From Dendrophyllia cribrosa (lineage: Eukaryota > Cnidaria > Anthozoa > Scleractinia > Dendrophylliidae): 64,000 nt of DNA. The DNA lies in assembly GCA_024195265.1 (NCBI GenBank), contig JAJLRJ010000004.1, forward strand, positions 33,072,285 to 33,136,284, written 5' to 3'. Shown here piece after piece: positions 41,743 through 49,579 of this stretch; positions within the stretch are counted from its first letter, which is position 1, and every line of letters begins with the position of its first letter. Below the pieces are notes generated by a model. It was not told the DNA's origin. It searched no databases and saw nothing but the letters and a program-made list of their open reading frames with translations. Position numbers and translations under genes: made by a program.

Positions 41743-42504
41743 TTAAGCTTCTTTTATCACAACGGTTAAAGATATATCAATTCCATTTAAGTCAACCTCC
41801 CTGTTTTCGTCGTCTGTGATATAAAAAGTAACTTCAGATAGTACTTTTGTATTTATTTTATTCCAAAGATAATTCATTGGTTGTATTTCAAATGGTAGAG
41901 ATCTTGTTTTTGTATTCGTTGAGAAGGTAAAAAGCACGTCTGATAACCTTCCTGAAACGATTGAATTACTTAGTAGAGAAGTTCTTATGTATAAGTTATC
42001 AATACTGTTGCTGATATTAGGAAATTGGGGTCCATAAGAACTCACTTTCAATATCCCTGTTTTATCGAAACCCAGTAAATCTGCAAAGTTTCCGCTATTC
42101 TTGAAATCAATCCAATAGTTTTCATCCAACTTTATGAAAACCTTATATGTTGTAAGGTCAAATAATATATCAATTCCATAAGTCTCCTTTTGCATGAGTT
42201 TTCCAATTTCATTGTGAATATATTGATCTATATCATCATAGTCATAAATACCTGATGGGAATGTTATTGTTTGCCAAGAAGTGCCTTTGTTTTTTGAGAT
42301 CTTTAATTGGTTGTTATAATATTCTGGTCGTATGTTATGCCAACTTGCAGTCATACTGAGATGATCTAATGCCATATAGTATTGTTTGTTGTCATCTAAA
42401 ATTAATTCAGGAATGAACTTTGTAGTGAAATTACCTGGTTTATTATTTTGGTTTTGTTTTTTAGCATCTATTGATTTGAAAACTAAAACTCTATTTACAT
42501 CCAT
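41743..42504 (-). CDS. Minor capsid (penton-like) protein, probable single jelly roll
   Basis: A 253-residue beta-rich protein starting MDVNRVLVFKSIDAKKQNQN. Visible landmarks are a WQTITFPSGIYDYDDIDQYI block, a short LLGFDKTGIL block and a C-terminal strand series ending DLNGIDISLTVVIKEA, the layout I associate with the small capsid proteins of cnidarian Polintons. It is immediately next to the capsid gene set, which supports a vertex or penton role. The ATG follows CATATAATATA. Confidence 0.72.
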   Translation of the reverse strand: MDVNRVLVFKSIDAKKQNQNNKPGNFTTKFIPELILDDNKQYYMALDHLSMTASWHNIRPEYYNNQLKISKNKGTSWQTITFPSGIYDYDDIDQYIHNEIGKLMQKETYGIDILFDLTTYKVFIKLDENYWIDFKNSGNFADLLGFDKTGILKVSSYGPQFPNISNSIDNLYIRTSLLSNSIVSGRLSDVLFTFSTNTKTRSLPFEIQPMNYLWNKINTKVLSEVTFYITDDENREVDLNGIDISLTVVIKEA

Positions 42505-42508
42505 TATA

Positions 42509-43615
42509 TTATATGCTTATATATTTATTGTATAATTTCTCATGCATTGTTCTGTCAATAGCCCCTATTTTCAATAATTCATCATTGATTTGTGATAAGT
42601 CATTTCGCAACACTGGACTATTGTTTCCAGCTGCCATTGAACCAATTATTATTTTCATGCGATCAGCCAATTGCTTTGGATCTTGATAATACATAACACT
42701 TGATCCAATCATTCTGGACTTACCAGATGATTTGTGTGGCCCAATATTACTGAGCATATTAAGATCATTAAAAATCTTTACAGCATTCAGACTGTAGTTT
42801 GTTTTGGGATTATATCTTTTAGTTAGCATATTTATGAGTGATTTATCAGCATCAGCTTCATAAACCAATTTACCACCATGATATGCATTCAGCTTCATTT
42901 CATTCATCAATTTTGAGACATCAATAAGAAGGCCACCATATTGATTACCATTTATTTTGAAAGCATTTCTTTTTGGCTGTTTATATATTCGAATACCCTC
43001 ACCTTTTTGTCTATACTCAAACGACTTTAATACGTCTGAGATCGTATCCCTATATTTTCGAAGAACGGCTATTTCATTATCATATTCCGCCTTAACTTCT
43101 CTACTCTTGCCCCTTTTATTTCTGCCCAATTCCATTGCTAATTCGGCAGATTTTTTCTTTTCTTCCAATAATTTTTGGGGAGTCAATGATAATAATTGTG
43201 AGGGCTTTGTCAAATTGTTTTTGTTTAAAACAATTTTATCATCTTTATTAAATCGGTTATCAATCTTCAAATATGTTGGATCTTCTCTTGATTTTTGTTC
43301 TGGTTGGTAATCTATTTGGGGTAGCTCATGTTGTAATGTTATTATGTCTCTATTCGATTCAATTATATCCTGAAATCCCTTTGTTAAAGCTAATTGATTT
43401 CCCCGTAGTTGTTCAATTAGTTGATCCTGTTTCTCATCTGTTTTTTTCTGTTTTTCAATCAATGGCTCTCGTAATGTCTTAAAATAATCACTCATTACAA
43501 TATCACGCCCTCCTTCCTTATTTTTTATTTCATTTTTTGATTCAGTAACTGCTTTGACAATTTTATAGCTATCATATTCTGAATCAGCATATTTTTTAAT
43601 TCTGTCAATATTCAT
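42509..43615 (-). CDS. Conserved Polinton protein with coiled coil, function unknown
   Basis: About 368 residues from the ATG at 43615 (preceded by ATTTTATATA); an upstream in-frame start is possible but lies in the promoter region. The N-terminal half is charged and helical (for example KQKKTDEKQDQLIEQL) and predicted coiled coil. The C-terminal half is compact (NQYGGLLIDVSKLMNEMKLN, KRYNPKTNYSLNAVKIFND, IIGSMAAGNNSPVLRNDLSQ) and looks strongly conserved in type. It begins the minus-strand capsid cluster and is divergent from the packaging ATPase. No known enzyme motif is visible; a structural or assembly role is an inference from position. Confidence 0.7.
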   Translation of the reverse strand: MNIDRIKKYADSEYDSYKIVKAVTESKNEIKNKEGGRDIVMSDYFKTLREPLIEKQKKTDEKQDQLIEQLRGNQLALTKGFQDIIESNRDIITLQHELPQIDYQPEQKSREDPTYLKIDNRFNKDDKIVLNKNNLTKPSQLLSLTPQKLLEEKKKSAELAMELGRNKRGKSREVKAEYDNEIAVLRKYRDTISDVLKSFEYRQKGEGIRIYKQPKRNAFKINGNQYGGLLIDVSKLMNEMKLNAYHGGKLVYEADADKSLINMLTKRYNPKTNYSLNAVKIFNDLNMLSNIGPHKSSGKSRMIGSSVMYYQDPKQLADRMKIIIGSMAAGNNSPVLRNDLSQINDELLKIGAIDRTMHEKLYNKYISI

Positions 43616-43746
43616 TATATAAAATATGTTACATAATTTATCTGTCGAAATGACACTTATCTTTAAAAATATGTGTAAAAACAACACTTATATTTATAAA
43701 TATGTGTGAAAACAACACTTATATTTATTATCTAACATATTTGTAT
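43616..43746. promoter_or_regulatory. Divergent promoter with 31-bp direct repeats
   Basis: This gap separates the minus-strand capsid cluster from the plus-strand ATPase. From 43653 to about 43730 a 31-bp unit beginning ACACTTAT and containing AAATATGTGT is present two and a half times (starts at 43653, 43684 and 43715). Such direct repeats in a divergent promoter are good candidates for binding sites of an element-encoded regulator. Confidence 0.6.
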
Positions 43747-44382
43747 ATGAAAATTCCAAATTACGATACAAATAGAAATGGTGAATCAAAAAAAAGATTA
43801 AACAATTTTTTAGACGAAGATTTTAGAATGATTATTACAGGACAAAGTCGATGTGGAAAGACAAATGCTCTTATGCATATGTTAAGAACACCACTGATGT
43901 ATTATGATAAGATATATTTATACACACCAAATCATCATCAGGAAAAAATACAAGATCTACAAACATTGATGAATAAAATATCTGATAAGGTTGGTTATCC
44001 TGTATTAGAAATTGGATCATCTGATGATATTAAAGACACTTCAGAATATCCCAACAACAACCGTAAAATTGTCATTTTTGATGATCTAATTAATGAACCT
44101 GATAAAACACAAAATAAAATTGCCAACAACTTCACAGATGGACGCCACCATAAGATAAGCCCAATTTATTTAAGCCAGAGTTACTATGATATTCCGCAGA
44201 AACTTAGATTAAACTGCAGTCATATGATGTTGTACCCTCCTACTACCAAAAACCATTTGAATCTCATTGCCAAAGAAAACTTAATAGACCCTGGTTTGTT
44301 CAATAAATTAGGGCCCTATGAATTTCTGTTTGTGGACAAAGAAAATAAAAGTGTGAAGAAGAATTTTGATGAAGTAATCTAA
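43747..44382 (+). CDS. A32/FtsK-like packaging ATPase
   Basis: About 211 residues from the ATG at 43747 (preceded by TTTGTAT). Walker A is GQSRCGKTN and Walker B is KIVIFDDLIN. After these comes a polar sensor-like block (YLSQSYYDIPQKLRLN) typical of the genome-packaging ATPases of Polintons and large DNA viruses (poxvirus A32 type). In those systems the ATPase pumps DNA into the capsid. It is the first gene of the plus-strand group, and no break is visible in it. Confidence 0.93.
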   Translation: MKIPNYDTNRNGESKKRLNNFLDEDFRMIITGQSRCGKTNALMHMLRTPLMYYDKIYLYTPNHHQEKIQDLQTLMNKISDKVGYPVLEIGSSDDIKDTSEYPNNNRKIVIFDDLINEPDKTQNKIANNFTDGRHHKISPIYLSQSYYDIPQKLRLNCSHMMLYPPTTKNHLNLIAKENLIDPGLFNKLGPYEFLFVDKENKSVKKNFDEVI

Positions 44383-44400
44383 TGTAATATCATAATATAG

Positions 44401-44802
44401 ATGGGTATATTTAATAACCTTAAGAAATTCACAAATATTAACATTTCTGAATATATTAGAATCATTAGCCAAAAAATTCAAGCAAGTAGTGGACTCAAGT
44501 TGGATCCAAACAATAACTATGATATGCAGAATAAAAAGCTTGTCAATCTAAAGGAAGGGGGTGATGACAGAGATGCAATTACCAAGCATCAATTAGATGT
44601 TGGATTACTAACTAAACCAGGTAAATATGAAGTATTATTGTTGAATGGCGAAAATCACATGACGGGAGATCTTGATTTAAGAGGAAATAAATTAATTCTT
44701 CCTGGTGAAATTGATATGGATCAAAAACTGATCACAAATATGGATACGGATGAAAACAATGATCTCAGTGCTGTGAATATGATAACTCTTAAAAATCATT
44801 AA
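44401..44802 (+). CDS. Fibre-like protein, N-terminal piece
   Basis: A 133-codon frame with ATG preceded by CATAATATAG. It contains phage-fibre-like repeats, such as MTGDLDLRGNKLILPGEI and NMDTDENNDLSAVNMITLK, the kind seen in trimeric shaft proteins. It ends at a double in-frame stop (TAA TAA at 44800-44805), after which the same frame is open again through the 44830 frame. A nearly identical DENQDLSAVNMITLK block occurs there, so the two frames are parts of one repeat-containing gene. A receptor-binding fibre or spike role is inferred. Confidence 0.65.
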   Translation: MGIFNNLKKFTNINISEYIRIISQKIQASSGLKLDPNNNYDMQNKKLVNLKEGGDDRDAITKHQLDVGLLTKPGKYEVLLLNGENHMTGDLDLRGNKLILPGEIDMDQKLITNMDTDENNDLSAVNMITLKNH

Positions 44803-44829
44803 TAAAAAAGCAAACATTACGATGCATAT

Positions 44830-45630
44830 ATGAAAAACAAAAGAATAGTATTGAATGATCATTTAGATGCTAATTATCATTCTTTATTAAATGTTCAAGC
44901 AGCTGGGGATAATGATGCTTTCCCTTTTTACCATGGGAAGACACATTTTTTAAATTATGACGGTCAACAATATGATGCGAAGAATAAGAAAATCATAAAT
45001 ATCAACACAGATGAAAACCAAGATCTTTCAGCTGTGAATATGATAACTCTAAAAAAATATCATCCCGATGTTCCTGATCACACTCATGAAGTTACTAAAA
45101 ACATTGATTTGAAAGAACTTTTTAATATTGTTAAGTCGAAACAACAGACATACTTGGATTTAGCTGCAAATTACAACAATCTTGTTAGTTATAATGATGT
45201 AAAAAACATTTTTCTTTCTCGTAAAGAGATGTTGATGATGGAAACGGGCCTTGATATGAATAAAAATACGATCTTCAATGTAAAAGATCCAATAGCAGTT
45301 GATCACGCTACAAATAAAGGATATGTTGACACAAAAACTGGTGATAACAACACAAGAATAAATCAAAATACGAATGCAATAAATAATTTAGAAACACTCA
45401 AACTTGATAAAACTATTTCCAGCGATCTTGATATGGGAGATAAAAAGATTGTTAATCTAGCAACTCCTAAACCAAATGAGAATGACGCTGCTATAAATGT
45501 TTCATTCTTCAACACCGAACTCAATGATTCCAATACAAACTTGTACACACGAATAACGGATGATTATAAGAGTTATGTAAACAAGTCACACATAACTCCA
45601 TCTACATTGAAAGATGTTTTAGATATCTAA
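44830..45630 (+). CDS. Fibre-like protein, central shaft piece
   Basis: Two hundred sixty-six codons in the same frame as the 44401 piece. Repeats of the form MxxxxIxNxxxPxxxDxAxNxxYVD are visible (GLDMNKNTIFNVKDPIAVDH, then NKGYVD; LDMGDKKIVNLATPK). These resemble the shaft repeats of phage tail fibres. It ends at DVLDI and TAATGG, where the next frame starts in the -1 frame. A run of four T just before is the likely site of a frame break. It may be expressed from its own ATG (preceded by GCATAT) only if the first stop is real. Confidence 0.65.
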   Translation: MKNKRIVLNDHLDANYHSLLNVQAAGDNDAFPFYHGKTHFLNYDGQQYDAKNKKIININTDENQDLSAVNMITLKKYHPDVPDHTHEVTKNIDLKELFNIVKSKQQTYLDLAANYNNLVSYNDVKNIFLSRKEMLMMETGLDMNKNTIFNVKDPIAVDHATNKGYVDTKTGDNNTRINQNTNAINNLETLKLDKTISSDLDMGDKKIVNLATPKPNENDAAINVSFFNTELNDSNTNLYTRITDDYKSYVNKSHITPSTLKDVLDI

Positions 45631-45821
45631 TGGAAGATGTAGATGAGAGCTCCTCAGAAAGTAATATAGTTGTTAATGGAATTATCAATTTTGCTGCATC
45701 ACCTCACCAAATCAATAAGAAAGCCTATGATATAACACTTACAACAGACAATAATGATGACTTCAGGTCAAGGATAGGTTTCAATGCATACAAACTTCTC
45801 AAGGTGAGTTCACTTTGGTAA
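45630..45821 (+). pseudogene. Fibre-like protein, head-domain start
   Basis: Sixty-three codons beginning in the -1 frame inside the stop of the shaft piece. The sequence MEDVDESSSESNIVVNGI leads into a segment with a globular-domain character (NFAASPHQINKKAYDITL) and stops after NAYKLLKVSSLW. The next frame, again -1, continues the domain. The two breaks are at short homopolymers, which points to single-base losses or errors. As I recall, related elements have this block contiguous with the shaft; unverified. Confidence 0.55.
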
Positions 45822-46162
45822 TCGAGTTTTTTGTTCCAGATAAAGCTCATATTAGTTCAACATCTGTCACTGTTGTCTCAACAGTTATCAACATCGGTCA
45901 GCAAACAACAAAGATATTCAACACTGAAGGATATACAAAAAGCATTGTTCATTTACATAAGTGGCAGGTATCTCCACCTGAATATATAATGGTAGATCTT
46001 CATGGAAGTATAACAAAAGGACATACAAAGAAAGCACATCTAATCGTTTATGGTGTTCAAGGACATGTCTCGAGTGTCGATCCAGATGTATTTGATACTG
46101 TTTTTGTAATTGAAAATGGAAAAATGGTTATGGAGACGATATTGATAAATGGTAGAAACTAA
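45806..46162 (+). pseudogene. Fibre-like protein, head-domain remainder
   Basis: The frame (115 codons from a TTG at 45815, open somewhat before) has no ATG start. It reads GEFTLVIEFFVPDKAH, then a beta-rich stretch (SVTVVSTVINIGQQTTKIF) and SIVHLHKWQVSPPEYIMVDL, typical of a compact head or knob domain. The frame break against the preceding piece lies at AAGGTGAGT. That string is also a perfect splice donor consensus, but no acceptor was found that would help. Function as a particle spike is inferred from its link to the shaft repeats. Confidence 0.6.
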
Positions 46163-46237
46163 TTGGTTTACCAAAACTGAAAAATAAATTCATATTTTTA
46201 GGCAATTATATGAAAAATAAGAAACAGTCGTGATATA

Positions 46238-46543
46238 ATGTTCAACGGTTCATCATCATTTATTGCATTAGTTAATTTGAAATTAGTAAAATTATGGTTG
46301 ATGATATTGGACGATAAACCGCCTGAAGGATACAAAAAAATGGTTATATTAATCGGTAACAATTCATTTGGACCCCAAAATTGGAATAAAGCATCGAATA
46401 AAATTTATTACACTTTCAATATAGCGTCATCAGTTATCAATTTCAATGAAGATACAGTTGTACGAATCAAATTAATATCAATTGATCATATTACATATGC
46501 ACCTTATAATTGCCATATCAGTGTACTTTTTGAAGAGTTTTAA
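46238..46543 (+). CDS. Small beta-rich protein, possible fibre C-terminal domain
   Basis: A 101-codon frame from an ATG preceded by GTGATATA. It is in the same frame as the preceding head domain, separated by about 75 bp containing four in-frame stops. The sequence is strand-rich (FIALVNLKLVKLWLMIL, KIYYTFNIASSVINF, HISVLFEEF). It might be an independent gene or the last domain of the fibre-like protein cut off by decay. No family recognised. Confidence 0.45.
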   Translation: MFNGSSSFIALVNLKLVKLWLMILDDKPPEGYKKMVILIGNNSFGPQNWNKASNKIYYTFNIASSVINFNEDTVVRIKLISIDHITYAPYNCHISVLFEEF

Positions 46544-46575
46544 TATATAATTATCTAATATATTGATATATATAA

Positions 46576-46977
46576 ATGTCAATTTTGCACAGTCAATTAA
46601 TTTTTGTAATAAATTTTTCATAACCTCAAAAAAACCTGCATCCTAATACTAAAGATGAAATATTAAAATCGGCTTTAATATATCAATTTTTGTACGTTAA
46701 CTATTTGAATAAGCCAATATCATTTAACCAAATATTAGAAAAACACTCTGACATTGGATTAATAGGACCAGGTTCTTGTACTCTAAATACCAAATACCAA
46801 TTTTTAATTAAACATGCTATTTTTCATGATGCATTTGGAAGATTTTACAATGACTATGAAAAGGGGCCTGGATACACATATTGCTGCCTTTCAATACCGA
46901 AGAAATTAAAAAGATCTCCAATAATGGGTCAAATCTCTGGATTATTATATTGCCTCATTTCAAATCCTAAAATTTAA
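46576..46977 (+). pseudogene. Unknown Polinton gene with an in-frame stop
   Basis: The ATG at 46576 directly follows GATATATATAA, like other genes of the element. After 15 codons there is a TAA at 46621-46623; the same frame then stays open for about 118 codons to the TAA at 46975. The C-terminal part has a Gly/Cys-rich stretch (KGPGYTYCCLS and MGQISGLLYCL). No domain is recognised. The start-proximal tract and the single stop in an otherwise open frame suggest a gene with one nonsense change, or readthrough. Confidence 0.5.
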
Positions 46978-47001
46978 TTATTATCCAAATATATAATATA
47001 A

Positions 47002-47489
47002 ATGACTGAAACAGACATCTTCAATTTTAATCATATTGATAAAAGCATCAGCAAAGAAAAACTATCTGAAATCAAAGCATTATATCGATTTTATCACAAG
47101 CGTTTTTGGTGCTATAAGAAGGCTTTCAAATATTTCAAGAGATTGAATTTAGCTATTAATTTATCATCAGTTTCTTTAATATCCATTGGTACAATAGCTG
47201 GTTCAATAACATTGAACCCTATTATTTTAGGAGTAATTAGTGGTAGTGGTTTATTGATTAAGACATACAGCGAAATTAAAAACTATAAAAGAAAAATAGA
47301 AATGTCTAAATTTGCATACACAACATATGAGAAGGTACTCGTTGATTTACGGTCTTTTTAAGAGGAATGCAATTTAACCATATCAATTTTATCAATAATA
47401 TGAGGTTGCTAGACGAAACGATAATTGATCTTTGTACTCTTGATGAAAAATTTGAGAAACAATATGATAAAAAATTCACTTCCGAGTAA
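47002..47489 (+). CDS. Two-segment membrane protein (frame break near the end)
   Basis: The ATG follows ATATAATATAA. The first 119 codons encode a charged N-terminus, an aromatic/basic region (RFYHKRFWCYKKAFKYF), then two hydrophobic segments separated by a Gly/Pro turn (LSSVSLISIGTIAGSITL and PIILGVISGSGLLIKTY), and SKFAYTTYEKVLVDLRS. The frame ends in a T-run at 47355-47359. In the -1 frame the sequence continues with an acidic segment (NNMRLLDETIIDLCTLDEK) to TAA at 47487, so one T is probably missing. A small integral membrane protein; function unknown. Confidence 0.65.
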
Positions 47490-47572
47490 ACTTTTAGAGT
47501 AAATTTTACTAACAAACTTTTCATTCAATAACTCATTCATAGGGAAAACCCCCTTTGCATGACGATATTGGA

Positions 47573-48229
47573 TCATTTATTAATAATTGTTTGTATTTGA
47601 TCACCTATTAACAATAGGATATTATCCCAATATTGTTTATAGCAAGTTAATGTTCTTTTCGATTTAGATAAAGGTATATCATTTTCAATTGGCGATTTTA
47701 ACATCTTAAATAATTGTTTTAAAATGTAATCAATATTTATCATACGTTTTCGGTTTCCATTTATCTGTGGCAAAATTTTATCTATCTCCTCAAAAATTTT
47801 CATGATTTTAGTTCTATTATTGTTTAATATCTGTAATTTGTGTTGGCTACAGATGTTATTTATTGTGTTTTGGATATGATATTCCCGATGATATACCGAT
47901 TTTCGCCGTATTTTATACATACTCTCATAAAAATTAACATACTCTTTAACATAATTATATCCATGTACGGAACCACAATTTAGACAAACACTCATGCCAT
48001 CTATATTATTTATATCTTGTTCACTACAACATGACTCGACCACTCTCACTACGGAACCACAATTTAGACAAACACTCATGCCATCTATATTATTTATATC
48101 TTGTTCACTACAACATGACTCGACCACTCTCACACTACTATCAACTTCTACTAATTTTACGTCACAAAAATCACAAATAAAATTACCCATTGCTTTCAAC
48201 TCATCGTGAATTATCTCATCACAATTCAT
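47573..48229 (-). CDS. Poxvirus VLTF3-like late transcription factor
   Basis: A 218-residue protein. The N-terminus has Cys pairs (ICDFC, then CLNCG) forming a zinc ribbon, followed by the basic/aromatic block RRKSVYHREYHIQNTI and, near the C-terminus, RKRMINIDYILKQLF and SKRTLTCYKQYWDNI, the pattern I recognise from VLTF3-like factors of large DNA viruses and Polintons. In poxviruses the factor activates late promoters. An exact 84-bp tandem duplication at 47966-48133 doubles the segment containing CC and CLNCG, adding 28 residues in frame. The gene is convergent with the membrane-protein gene. The ATG follows ATAGTATAGA. Confidence 0.75.
   Translation of the reverse strand: MNCDEIIHDELKAMGNFICDFCDVKLVEVDSSVRVVESCCSEQDINNIDGMSVCLNCGSVVRVVESCCSEQDINNIDGMSVCLNCGSVHGYNYVKEYVNFYESMYKIRRKSVYHREYHIQNTINNICSQHKLQILNNNRTKIMKIFEEIDKILPQINGNRKRMINIDYILKQLFKMLKSPIENDIPLSKSKRTLTCYKQYWDNILLLIGDQIQTIINK
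47966..48133 (-). repeat. Exact 84-bp tandem duplication inside the VLTF3-like gene
   Basis: Units 47966-48049 and 48050-48133 begin TACGGAACCACAATTTAGAC and are identical by eye. The length keeps the frame and repeats 28 residues that include the second zinc knuckle. Confidence 0.95.
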
Positions 48230-48353
48230 TCTATACTATTATATGAGATAATATTTTTAAAACAATAGCTATAAGCGGCACGTGTCTAAATTCCAGAAAA
48301 CAAAATAGCGAACATGTAAAAAATCGGCTAACGCGAATTTATTGCTACCGAAC

Positions 48354-48731
48354 GATGTCATTTCCTCACAATAAATTTCCCACGCGTGGGAAACTATCTT
48401 TGTTCCATTGCGTAGATGTTATTTTTAATCCAAATGCTAATCATGGAAGCTGTCATAAAAGGTGATGAAACAATAAATATTCCCACGCGTGGAAACTGAA
48501 CCAATATAAACAAGAGTGGAAGGCATAATATTTCGCACACCTTTGATATCACTGATGGATAAACAGCGTTTTATTGAGTTTAGAACAGACCGGCAAAGTT
48601 GAGAGATCTTGTAAAGTTAAATCAAACCCCATAATATGTTGAAAATATTTTCTCTCGTGATCTGAAACAATAGCTATAGTGATGACTCATTTCATAGGGG
48701 GCTTCCCTGTTTTTTCCGAGAATGTCACACA
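48354..48731 (+). repeat. Partial duplication of the element's right end
   Basis: The segment 48354-48656 matches 48763-49064 (promoter region and first 30-odd codons of the last gene) with several differences that break the frame. It is followed at 48703-48731 by CTTCCCTGTTTTTTCCGAGA and GTCACAC, which resembles the inner edge of the right TIR (49581 onward). It therefore looks like an internally deleted copy of the right end of the element. Confidence 0.7.
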
Positions 48732-48905
48732 CCGATAACTCCATCCTGTTTACAATCTGATGACTCATTTCCTCACAATAAATATTCCCACGCGTGGGAA
48801 ACTATCTTTGTTCCATTGCGTAGATGTTATTTTTAATCCAAATGCTAACTCTTTGATGGTTGTCATAAAAGGTGATGAGACAATAAATATTCCCACGCGT
48901 GGGAA
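48377..48905. promoter_or_regulatory. Four copies of the palindrome TTCCCACGCGTGGGAA
   Basis: Copies at 48377-48392, 48480-48494 (one G shorter), 48785-48800 and 48890-48905. Two lie in each half of the duplication, spaced 103 and 105 bp apart. They sit in the intergenic space between the divergent VLTF3-like gene and the last plus-strand gene, the typical place of operator-like sites for a dimeric regulator. Confidence 0.6.
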
Positions 48906-48965
48906 ACTCAACCAATATAAACAAGAGTGGAAGGTATAATATTTCACACACTTTTGATATCACTG

Positions 48966-49561
48966 ATGGATAAACAGCGTTTTATTGCGTTTAGAACAGA
49001 CCTGGCAAAGTTGAGAGATCTTGTAAAGGGAAATCAAAGTCCACAATATGTTGAAAATATTTTCTCTGAGTTAGTGAAAAAATACCCAGAACTAGCTGCT
49101 GATCCGGAAGGTTTATCTAATTTGAAAGTTGGACCTTGTACTGCAAGTTCCCAGAAGAAAAGTGATGCTGATATAAAAGACGAGCTGCTAAGAAGCATCG
49201 ACATGACAAGATTTATGGATTATACGGGAATAAAAGTTGTTTTGGACAATGAAGAAACATGCCTGGATTCGTTGAGAAGCCTTGAAGTAGCTATTAAAGA
49301 TTCAAGAAAGAGAATGTTTATTTCTCTTGTTTACAAGGTCAAGTGCTGAAAAGACTACAAGACATTACAGGAAAAAAGATGACTGCGATATTGAAACTAA
49401 CTCCATATTCTCAATCTCAAGCATATTTCTTAATTAATTTCTATGAATTAGTTCAAAAGTATAACAAGATCATGTATTCTAACTTACCTCTTCGATTTTT
49501 TAAGACGAATTTTAAGATTATTGCTGGCATTTGCGATAGTGAACCAGAATTGTTTATGTAA
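48966..49561 (+). pseudogene. Right-end Polinton gene of unknown function (frame break)
   Basis: From the ATG at 48966 the frame encodes 127 residues (MDKQRFIAFRTDLAKLRDLV and onward), charged and helical, ending in SLVYKVKC at 49349. In the -1 frame an open stretch continues from about 49320 to 49561 with VLKRLQDITGKKMTAILKL and a hydrophobic/aromatic end (AYFLINFYELVQKYNKIMY). The two parts probably belong to one protein of about 200 residues. It is preceded by the palindrome cluster, not by the usual TATATA-ATG, suggesting different regulation. No domain recognised. Confidence 0.5.
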
Positions 49562-49579
49562 GATTTTGTACATCGCCCA

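Noticed and set aside
45790..45815. Splice donor AAGGTGAGT in the fibre-like gene
   Set aside because: A perfect donor string, but the coding continues immediately in another frame and no acceptor gives a better product; a single-base loss is simpler.
48377..48905. CRISPR-like interpretation of repeated palindromes
   Set aside because: Only four copies with irregular long spacing, explained by a segmental duplication of two sites in a eukaryotic mobile element.
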